In this document: in pieces, positions 57,312 through 64,000 of the stretch
Numbering within the stretch: position 1 is the first letter of the stretch
Layout: each line of letters starts with the position of its first letter
Assembly (NCBI RefSeq): GCF_039534975.1
Contig: NZ_BAAAWH010000001.1
Span: 1,426,001-1,490,000 of the forward strand
DNA from: Microbacterium terregens
GTDB taxonomy: Bacteria; Actinomycetota; Actinomycetes; Actinomycetales; Microbacteriaceae
Direction of reading: 5' to 3'
Length of the DNA: 64,000 nt
Position numbers and translations under genes: made by a program
The notes under the pieces: model-generated
The model's database searches: none
The model's input: only the letters and a program-made list of their open reading frames with translations
Told to the model about the DNA's origin: nothing

Positions 57312-59426
57312 TCAGGAGTCGACGCCGAGGACGTCCAGCAGCCATGCGAGTTCGAACGACCGCTCGCGCCAGGCGTTGTAGCGGCCGCTCACACCGCCGT
57401 GACCGGCCACCATCTCGCACTTCAGCAGCGCGTCCGCACCGACTTCGCGCAGCCGCGCGACCCACTTCGCCGGCTCGACGTACATCACGCGGGTGTCGTT
57501 GAGCGAGGTCACGGCCAGGATGCGAGGGTATGAGACGTCCGGCCGGACGTTCTCGTACGGGGAGTACGACTTCATGTACGCGTACACGTCGGCGTTGTGC
57601 AGCGGGTCGCCCCACTCGTCCCACTCGATCACCGTGAGCGGCAGTGACGGGTCGAGGATCGTCGTGAGCGCGTCGACGAACGGGACGTCGGCCAGGATGC
57701 CGGCGAACAGCTCGGGTGCGAGGTTCGCCACTGCGCCCATGAGCAGACCGCCCGCGCTGCCGCCCTCCGCGACCAGCCGGTCGGGGGTCGTGTAGCCGTG
57801 GTCGATCAGATGCATCGCGCTGTCGACGAAATCGGTGAAGGTGTTGCGCTTGTGCAGCATCTTGCCGTCCTCGTACCACTGGCGCCCCATCTCGCCGCCG
57901 CCGCGGACGTGGGCCACCGCGAAGATCACGCCGCGGTCGAGCTCGGACAGGCGCGGGATCGAGAATCCCGGCTCGATGGAGTGCTCGTACGAGCCGTAGC
58001 CGTACAGGTGAAGGGGTCGCGGCGCGACGCCCGCGTCGCCGAACGAGCGCTTCCAGACCAGGGAGATCGGGATCTGCGTGCCGTCCTGCGCAGTCGCCCA
58101 CACGCGCGCCTGTGCGTACTGCTCCGGCTCGTAGCCGCCGAGCACCGGCTGCCGCTTGCGCAGGAGCAGTTCGCCCGTGGCGACCTCGTAGTCCAGCACG
58201 GTGCCGGGAGTGACGAACGAGCCGTACCCGATGCGGATGAGCGGAGGAGCCCACTCAGGATTGCCGCCGCCGCCGACGGAGTACAGCGGCTCGTCGAACT
58301 CGAGTTCTGCGACGGACCCGTCGGAGTAGTCCAGCATCCCCAGCCGGGCAAGGCCCGCGCGGCGGTATCCCAGGACGGCCCAGTCGCGGAACGTCGACAC
58401 GCCGAGCAGACGCTCGCCGGGGCGATGGGGTACGACGACCTCGCGGGGTCCGGTGGGGTCGGATGCCGCCACCCGCACCAGCTCGAAATCCAGAGCGCCG
58501 TCGTTGTGGAGGATGAACAGCACGTCTTCGCCGTCGATGACGGCGTGCGACGAGTCGTACTCGACGCCTTCGGTGCGCGGCCAGATGAGCCGTGGCGCGG
58601 AGCGCAGGTCCGCGGCATCCACCAGCCACTCCTCGGACGTGATCGAGGAGCCCATGCCGATGACGAGGTAGCGGTCGCTGCGGGTGAAGCCCGCACCGAG
58701 CCAGAACCGCTCGTCAGGTTCGTGGAACAGCTTCTCGTCCTTCTCGACGGGCGTGCCCAGCTCGTGCAGCCATACCGTGTCAGGGCGCCACGCGTCATCG
58801 ACGGTCGTATAGACGATGAACCGGCCGTCGGGTGAGAAGGTCGCGCCGGCGAACGTCTCCGGGATCTCATCGGGCAGCTGCGCACCGGTTACCAGGTCGC
58901 GCACACGAACGGTGTAGCGCTCGTCGCCGGCCACGTCCACGCCGTAGAGCATGAGGTCGCCGCTGGTTGTCACCTCGAAGCTGCCCAGCGAGAAGAACTC
59001 GTGGCCCTCGGCCTCGATGTTGCCGTCGAGCAGGATCTGCTCGCCCGGGACCGGCACGTCCGTGGCGAGCTCGGGTGGGGTCCAGTCGTCCGCAGACGCG
59101 AGCGGCGCGCGGCACTGGATGCCGTACTGCTTGCCCTCGACGGTGCGGCCGTAGTACCACCAGTCTCCGCGCCGCGTGGGAACCGACAGGTCGGTCTCGA
59201 GGGTGCGGCCCTTGATCTCCGCGAAGATCTCGTCCTGAAGGCCGGCGAGGTGCGCGGTGCGCTCGCGGGTGTAGGCGTTCTCCGCCTCCAGGTGCGCGAG
59301 AACGGCGGCCTCTTCTTTGCCGCGGAACCACTCGTACGCGTCCTCCACGTCGTCGCCGTGGTGGCTGCGGACGACCGGGTTGCGTGCGGCGACGGGAGGG
59401 GAGAGGGGAACGGCGTCGGTGGTCAC
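57312..59426 (-). CDS. S9-family oligopeptidase (oligopeptidase B type)
   Basis: This 704-residue serine peptidase has an N-terminal propeller domain and a C-terminal alpha/beta hydrolase domain. The catalytic residues are S557 in GGSAGG, D644 in SLNDTRV and H676 in VAGHGG. HVRGGGEMGRQWYEDGKM is a further signature. It should cleave short peptides after basic residues, as in oligopeptidase B. The GTG start is six bases after TACCGT on the minus strand, so the mRNA is probably leaderless. Confidence 0.92.
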   Translation of the reverse strand: MTTDAVPLSPPVAARNPVVRSHHGDDVEDAYEWFRGKEEAAVLAHLEAENAYTRERTAHLAGLQDEIFAEIKGRTLETDLSVPTRRGDWWYYGRTVEGKQYGIQCRAPLASADDWTPPELATDVPVPGEQILLDGNIEAEGHEFFSLGSFEVTTSGDLMLYGVDVAGDERYTVRVRDLVTGAQLPDEIPETFAGATFSPDGRFIVYTTVDDAWRPDTVWLHELGTPVEKDEKLFHEPDERFWLGAGFTRSDRYLVIGMGSSITSEEWLVDAADLRSAPRLIWPRTEGVEYDSSHAVIDGEDVLFILHNDGALDFELVRVAASDPTGPREVVVPHRPGERLLGVSTFRDWAVLGYRRAGLARLGMLDYSDGSVAELEFDEPLYSVGGGGNPEWAPPLIRIGYGSFVTPGTVLDYEVATGELLLRKRQPVLGGYEPEQYAQARVWATAQDGTQIPISLVWKRSFGDAGVAPRPLHLYGYGSYEHSIEPGFSIPRLSELDRGVIFAVAHVRGGGEMGRQWYEDGKMLHKRNTFTDFVDSAMHLIDHGYTTPDRLVAEGGSAGGLLMGAVANLAPELFAGILADVPFVDALTTILDPSLPLTVIEWDEWGDPLHNADVYAYMKSYSPYENVRPDVSYPRILAVTSLNDTRVMYVEPAKWVARLREVGADALLKCEMVAGHGGVSGRYNAWRERSFELAWLLDVLGVDS

Positions 59427-59466
59427 CGTCCCACGGTATCCGACGAACTCGGGGCGACGCTGCCCG

Positions 59467-59595
59467 TTACCCGGACTCGGCGGGCCGTCGCGCCGTCCGT
59501 CGAAGAGGCACGTCGTTCGGGATGCCGCGCGAGACCAGAAGGGACAGCACGGCGAGAGCGATCAGCCCGAACAGGGCGACGCGCAGCGAGACCAC
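59467..59595 (-). CDS. Possible small membrane protein
   Basis: The GTG at 59595 opens a 42-residue ORF with one hydrophobic segment (about LFGLIALAVLSLLVS, 9-23) and a basic tail. It is upstream of the S9 peptidase gene on the same strand, which has its own promoter. The ribosome site is weak, so the ORF may not be real. Confidence 0.35.
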   Translation of the reverse strand: MVSLRVALFGLIALAVLSLLVSRGIPNDVPLRRTARRPAESG

Positions 59596-59758
59596 TTCTT
59601 CATCTGTTCCCCGATTCCGCCCGGCGTGGGCGACCGAGCACACCCACTGAACACCCTGGAGGATGCCGCGCGCGGACCCAACGGCGGGCTCCTCGGCCCG
59701 AGTCTGGCAAGTAGCTGAGTTGACCGGAGACAGGCCCGGTGTAAGGATTCTTCTGGCC

Positions 59759-59798
59759 GGTTGCCGGTTCCTGAATTCGCCGTGAACTCTTCGTTCGC
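59759..59798 (-). promoter_or_regulatory. Weak PHO-box-like repeats before pitA
   Basis: Units spaced 11 bp apart read, on the minus strand, GTTCACG (59781-59787), ATTCAGG (59770-59776), GCGAACG and GGCAACC. GTTCACC with this spacing is the actinobacterial PhoP site, but only one unit is a good match. The rest of the 424-bp gap before the transporter has only the small ORF above. Confidence 0.25.
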
Positions 59799-59850
59799 AA
59801 ACGCCGATCACGTCGGTACCCCTTACTTTCACTCTCTCGGAAAGCAAACG

Positions 59851-61149
59851 GTGGAAACCGCAACCCTGATCGTCGTGCTGGTCATCGGACTGGCACTGTT
59901 CTTCGACTTCACGAACGGCTTCCACGACACGGCCAACGCGATGGCGACGCCCATCGCGACCGGTGCGCTCAAGCCCAAAGTCGCGGTGCTGCTTGCCGCC
60001 ATCCTCAACCTGGTCGGCGCGTTCCTGTCCACCGAGGTGTCCAAGACCATATCGCACGGGATCATCCGTGAGGACGAGATCAATTCCGCGGCGTTCCTGC
60101 CGCTGATCTTCGCCGGTCTCATCGGCGCGGTCACCTGGAACATGCTCACCTGGCTCCTCGGCCTGCCCTCCAGCTCCTCGCATGCGCTGTTCGGCGGCCT
60201 CATCGGGGCGACCCTCGTCGGGGCCGGCTGGATGGCCATCGATTTCGGCGTCGTGCTCGGAAAGGTCATACTGCCGGCGGTGCTCGCGCCGCTCACGGCC
60301 GGGCTGATCGCGTTCACGGCCACCCGGCTCGCGTATGCGATCACTCGGCGGCTCGACGGCAAACCCGACGGCCGCGACGGATTCCGCTGGGGACAGATCT
60401 TCACCTCGTCGCTGGTGGCGCTGGCGCATGGGACGAACGACGCGCAGAAGACGATGGGCGTGATCACGCTGACGCTGATCATCGCGGGCTGGCAGAGCAG
60501 CACGCAGGATGATCCGCAGCTGTGGGTGATCCTCGCCTGCGGGATCACGATCGCCCTGGGCACGTACATGGGCGGCTGGCGGATCATCCGCACACTCGGC
60601 AAGGGCCTGACGGATGTGAAGCCGGCTCAGGGGTTCTCGGCCGAGTCCTCCACCGCGGCGACGATCCTGGCCTCCAGCGCGCTCGGCTTCGCGCTGTCGA
60701 CGACCCAGGTCGCGTCCGGGTCGGTCATCGGATCCGGGCTCGGACGCCGCGGCTCCACCGTCCGCTGGAGAACGGTCGGCCGGATCATGGTCGGCTGGCT
60801 GTTGACGCTGCCCGCCGCCGGTGCCGTCGGCGGCCTGGCGGCGCTGGTCGTGGCCTGGTTCGGCGGCTGGGGCATCGTGATCGACGCGGTGGCGGCCGTC
60901 GTGATCATCTCCACGATCTTCCTGCTGTCCCGGCGCAACGCCGTGACGGCATCCAACGCGATGAGCGATGTCGCGGAGTCCGGAACGGCCGTGAAGATGA
61001 AGCGCAATCCGCCGCCGAAACGCCGCCCGCGCACGAGGATGCGCGCCGGAACGCCCCAGAAGACCGAGGCGCTCCTGAAGTCCGCCGCCCCGCAGGATGC
61101 CGAACCGCCGCTGGGCTCCGAGGAACCCCAGAAGGAGGAGTCGAAATGA
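59851..61149 (+). CDS. pitA: Inorganic phosphate transporter, Pit family
   Basis: This 432-residue membrane transporter takes up phosphate with protons. The family signatures FDFTNGFHDTANAMAT near the N-terminus and ALAHGTNDAQKTMGVI are present. There are about ten hydrophobic segments with a long basic loop near the C-terminus. The GTG at 59851 is favoured because GGAAAG lies eight bases upstream and the result matches family length; a longer frame starts at 59761. Its stop overlaps the next ORF (ATGA). Confidence 0.92.
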   Translation: METATLIVVLVIGLALFFDFTNGFHDTANAMATPIATGALKPKVAVLLAAILNLVGAFLSTEVSKTISHGIIREDEINSAAFLPLIFAGLIGAVTWNMLTWLLGLPSSSSHALFGGLIGATLVGAGWMAIDFGVVLGKVILPAVLAPLTAGLIAFTATRLAYAITRRLDGKPDGRDGFRWGQIFTSSLVALAHGTNDAQKTMGVITLTLIIAGWQSSTQDDPQLWVILACGITIALGTYMGGWRIIRTLGKGLTDVKPAQGFSAESSTAATILASSALGFALSTTQVASGSVIGSGLGRRGSTVRWRTVGRIMVGWLLTLPAAGAVGGLAALVVAWFGGWGIVIDAVAAVVIISTIFLLSRRNAVTASNAMSDVAESGTAVKMKRNPPPKRRPRTRMRAGTPQKTEALLKSAAPQDAEPPLGSEEPQKEESK

Positions 61150-61481
61150 ACATCACGATCGACTGGCTCGCCTTCGTCGAGGTCTTCATCGCCGCACTGG
61201 TGGCATCGGTCGTCGTCGTGGTGTTCTACTCGCTGGGGCTGCGGCTTCTCGTGCGCGCCGGACGCGTGCCGGTGGTCGCACCGGCGGAGTTCACGGATGC
61301 GATCGCGATCATCACCGAGAAGGAGTCGAAGCGGGCGGCCAAAGCCGCAGCGAAGTCGGCGCGGAAGAGCCCCCTGACCGCGCAGCAGAAGCAGGTGGCG
61401 GCTGTCGGCGCCTACATCTGCTTCAGCCTGTGCGCGCTGGCCGTGCTCGGCGGCCTGGTGCTGATCATCTTCACCCGCTGA
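61146..61481 (+). CDS. Small membrane protein coupled to pitA
   Basis: This 111-residue protein has two hydrophobic segments (about 8-35 and 84-109) separated by a basic, alanine-lysine-rich region (about 58-80). It overlaps pitA by four bases, so is probably co-translated and a likely partner of the transporter. Function unknown. Confidence 0.75.
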   Translation: MNITIDWLAFVEVFIAALVASVVVVVFYSLGLRLLVRAGRVPVVAPAEFTDAIAIITEKESKRAAKAAAKSARKSPLTAQQKQVAAVGAYICFSLCALAVLGGLVLIIFTR

Positions 61482-61516
61482 TCGGACGCGTCGGCGCTCG
61501 CACATAGGCTGACTGC

Positions 61517-62428
61517 ATGGACGCGGCACCCGTGCAGTTCGGGCAGTACACCCCCGCTCGACGCACGATCGTGCATGTGAGCGACACGCACCTGCTCGCC
61601 GGGGACGTCCCACTCGCCGGTCAGTACGACGCCGGCGCGAATCTGCGCCGCGCCCTCGTCGCCGTGGAGCGTCTCGGCATCCGCCCCGATGCGATCGTGT
61701 TCACGGGCGACCTGACCGACCTCGGTGAGCCCGAGGCCTACGCAGCCCTGCGTCGTGCGGTTGAACCGCTCGCCGAACGGCTCGGAGCGCCGGTGGTGTG
61801 GGTGGCCGGCAACCACGACGAGCGCCCCGCACTGCGGCGCGGTCTGCTCGACCTCGAACCCACGGAGCAGCCGGTGACGGGAGTCTGGGACCTCGGCGGT
61901 CTGCGTCTTGTCGTTCTGGACACGACGGTGCCGGGTTGGCACCACGGCGATCTGGACGATGCCCAGCTGCTGTGGCTGCGCGGCGTGCTGTCCGAGCCGG
62001 CCCCGCTGGGCACGCTGATTGCGATGCACCACCCTCCGCTTCCGTCGCACCTGCCGCTGTTCGACATCCTCGAGCTGCAGCGTCAGGAGCGCCTCGCCGA
62101 CGTGCTCGCCGGCACCGATGTGCGCGGCATCCTGGCGGGTCATCTCCATTACTCGACGAGCGGCACCTTCGCCGGGGTGCCGGTCAGCGTGGCGGCGGCC
62201 ACCTGCTACACGATGAACCTCGCGCGCCCGGCCGTCGAGGTCAATGGGATGGATGCCGGACAGTCGTTCCACCTCGTCCACGTGTACGACGAAACGATCA
62301 CGCACGCCGTCGTCCCGGTCGTGGACGCTCCGACGAGCGACTTCTTCTCGGCCGCGTGGGTCACGCAGATGGCCGCGCTGACCCCCGCCGAGCGGCTCGA
62401 GGTGTTCTCGCGCAAACGCCGGCGGTGA
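61517..62428 (+). CDS. CpdA-like metallophosphoesterase
   Basis: This 303-residue metallophosphoesterase has the metal motifs in order: VSDTHLL, FTGDLTD, AGNHDE, MHHPP and AGHLHY. It resembles the 3',5'-cyclic AMP phosphodiesterase CpdA; substrate unproven. TAGGCT ends six bases before the ATG, so the mRNA is probably leaderless. Confidence 0.88.
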   Translation: MDAAPVQFGQYTPARRTIVHVSDTHLLAGDVPLAGQYDAGANLRRALVAVERLGIRPDAIVFTGDLTDLGEPEAYAALRRAVEPLAERLGAPVVWVAGNHDERPALRRGLLDLEPTEQPVTGVWDLGGLRLVVLDTTVPGWHHGDLDDAQLLWLRGVLSEPAPLGTLIAMHHPPLPSHLPLFDILELQRQERLADVLAGTDVRGILAGHLHYSTSGTFAGVPVSVAAATCYTMNLARPAVEVNGMDAGQSFHLVHVYDETITHAVVPVVDAPTSDFFSAAWVTQMAALTPAERLEVFSRKRRR

Positions 62429-62596
62429 GCGGCGACCGTCCGTGGGCGCCAGTCGTGCCCGCTCGGTCGTGCAGGCCTTCGTGTACAGCGCCAGCGTGGG
62501 CGCTGTCCGCCCCGTACGGGTCGCGGTGAAGCTCCCGCGGGTAGGGTCGAAGCAACCCCTTCACATCGCCGTGATCGACCCACAAGGACAATGCAC

Positions 62597-64000
62597 ATGG
62601 CTCTGGACGCACTGACGCGCACCCGCACTGAAACCGATTCGCTGGGCTCCCTCGAGATCCCCGCCGACGCCTATTGGGGCATCCACACTGCTCGGGCGCT
62701 GGAGAACTTCCCGATCTCCAAACGCCCCATCTCCGTCTACAAGGACCTCGTCCGCGGTCTCGCGATGGTCAAGCAGGCCTCCGCGCGTGCCAACCGCGAG
62801 ATCGGCGCGCTGGACCCGCGCAAGGCGGACCTCATCGACCAGGCGTCGCAGCTGGTGATCGACGGACAGTTCCACGACCAGTTCGTCGTCGGCGTCATCC
62901 AGGGCGGCGCCGGCACATCGACCAACATGAACGCGAACGAGGTCATCACCAACATCGCCCTCGAGCTCGCCGGCCGCGAGAAGGGCGACTACGCGTTCCT
63001 GTCCCCGATCGATGACACCAACCGCAGCCAGTCCACCAACGACGTCTATCCCACGGCCATCAAGGTCGGATTGGGGCTGGACCTGCTGACGCTGCTGGAA
63101 GAGCTCGATCTGCTGCGCCGCGCCTTCCTCACCAAGGCGGTCGAGTTCCACGACGTGCTCAAGGTGGGCCGCACGCAGCTTCAGGACGCCGTGCCGATGA
63201 CGCTCGGGCAGGAGTTCCACGGTTTCGCGACCACCCTCGGAGAGGACTACAGCCGCCTCAAGGAGAACGCGTACCTGCTGTGCGAGATCAACATGGGTGC
63301 CACGGCCATCGGTACCGGCATCACCACGCACCCGGACTACGGGACCGCGGTCCTGCGCCATCTGCGTGAGATCAGTGGGCTGGACCTGGACACGGCCACC
63401 GACCTGGTGGAGTCGACCAGCGACACCGGCGCCTTCATGTCCTTCTCGTCGTCGCTCAAGCGCAACGCCGTGAAGATGTCCAAGATCTGCAACGACCTGC
63501 GCCTCCTCTCCAGCGGGCCGCAGGCCGGTTTCGGCGAGATCAACCTCCCCGCCCGCCAGGCCGGCTCGAGCATCATGCCCGGCAAGGTCAACCCGGTCAT
63601 CCCCGAGGTCGTCAACCAGGTGGCCTTCGCGGTGGTCGGTGCCGACATGACGGTCACGATGGCGGTGGAGGCCGGCCAGCTTCAGCTGAACGCCTTCGAG
63701 CCGGTGATCGCGCACTCGATCTTCCAGTCGATCACGTGGATGCGGCGTGCCATGCACACGCTCCGTGTCAATTGCGTGGAGGGCATCACCGCCAACCATG
63801 AACGCCTCGGTGCGATGGTCGGCGCGTCCGTCGGCGTCATCACCGCGCTCACGCCGTTCATCGGCTACGCCGCCGCCGCTGCACTGGCCAAGACCGCGCT
63901 TCTGACCGGCCGCAATGTGGCCGATCTGGTCGTGGAGGCCGGGCTGATGTCGCGTGAGGACGTCATCAAGCAGCTGTCCCCGGCGCGCCTGTCAGGTCTG
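62597..64000 (+). CDS. aspA: Aspartate ammonia-lyase (3' truncated by window edge)
   Basis: This is aspartase of the fumarase/aspartase superfamily; 468 residues are visible, nearly complete. The signature GSSIMPGKVNP is at about 323-333 and blocks such as GVIQGGAGTSTNMNANEV and DDTNRSQSTNDVYPTA are present. It deaminates aspartate to fumarate and ammonia. AAGGA lies eight bases before the ATG at 62597; an ATG at 62591 is an alternative. The window ends a few residues before the likely stop. Confidence 0.95.
   Translation, partial: MALDALTRTRTETDSLGSLEIPADAYWGIHTARALENFPISKRPISVYKDLVRGLAMVKQASARANREIGALDPRKADLIDQASQLVIDGQFHDQFVVGVIQGGAGTSTNMNANEVITNIALELAGREKGDYAFLSPIDDTNRSQSTNDVYPTAIKVGLGLDLLTLLEELDLLRRAFLTKAVEFHDVLKVGRTQLQDAVPMTLGQEFHGFATTLGEDYSRLKENAYLLCEINMGATAIGTGITTHPDYGTAVLRHLREISGLDLDTATDLVESTSDTGAFMSFSSSLKRNAVKMSKICNDLRLLSSGPQAGFGEINLPARQAGSSIMPGKVNPVIPEVVNQVAFAVVGADMTVTMAVEAGQLQLNAFEPVIAHSIFQSITWMRRAMHTLRVNCVEGITANHERLGAMVGASVGVITALTPFIGYAAAAALAKTALLTGRNVADLVVEAGLMSREDVIKQLSPARLSGL

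Overview
The window is a stretch of a high-GC actinobacterial chromosome, most likely from the family Microbacteriaceae and plausibly Microbacterium. The support is the compact F-type ATP synthase operon, a very short epsilon subunit, DUF4282 and DUF5684-type membrane proteins, a DXP isoprenoid pathway (dxr, ispG), abundant GTG starts, and pervasive leaderless promoters with a TAnnnT box 6-8 nt before the start codon. This taxon call is inference from gene content; no rRNA or tRNA gene was seen. The region is mostly core housekeeping chromosome. I see no prophage, insertion sequence, integrase or CRISPR array.

Layout. 1-6800 is the ATP synthase operon atpB(partial)-E-F-H-A-G-D-C. 6802-10147 holds a YaaA-like protein, two small membrane proteins and an aldo/keto reductase. 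10311-14048 pairs a PP2C phosphatase with a two-domain FtsK/EssC-like ATPase. 14080-18457 holds an amino-acid permease, alanine dehydrogenase, an asparaginase and an OsmC protein. 18483-34332 carries an acyltransferase, an FKBP lipoprotein, dxr, a second MurE-like ligase, an RseP-type site-2 protease, an ECF42-type sigma factor with its DGPF/YCII partner, a TrpE-TrpG fusion behind a classical attenuator, ispG, an ACC deaminase, pyroglutamyl peptidase and proS. 34375-37666 has accessory membrane and redox genes and a membrane-anchored hydrolase. 37776-47001 is the translation cluster nusA-ylxR-infB-rbfA, then mutY, a P-loop kinase, truB and ribF. 47485-50958 is deoC with a full-length and a truncated aldehyde dehydrogenase. 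51054-64000 has a GDPD, a lipoprotein, a SNF2 ATPase, pfkA, a DUF559-type protein, an S9 peptidase, a Pit phosphate transporter with a small partner, a metallophosphoesterase and aspA (partial).

How the genes fit together. ATP synthesis, isoprenoid synthesis (dxr, ispG), translation initiation and ribosome maturation are core functions. Alanine dehydrogenase, asparaginase, aspartase and ACC deaminase all release ammonia from amino acids or related compounds, and the deaminase suggests a plant-associated lifestyle. The deoC-ALDH-ALDH operon would take deoxyribose phosphate to acetaldehyde and then acetate.

The most unusual content is non-coding. A tryptophan-codon attenuator precedes the TrpE-TrpG gene at 28.7 kb. 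A three-copy array of about 220 bp, each copy holding two 60-bp palindromes, fills 30.1-30.7 kb. A three-copy 64-bp tandem repeat follows dxr. A pair of related 60-70 bp palindromes flanks the DUF559 gene at 56.2-57.3 kb. Very short leaderless ORFs precede nusA and pfkA.
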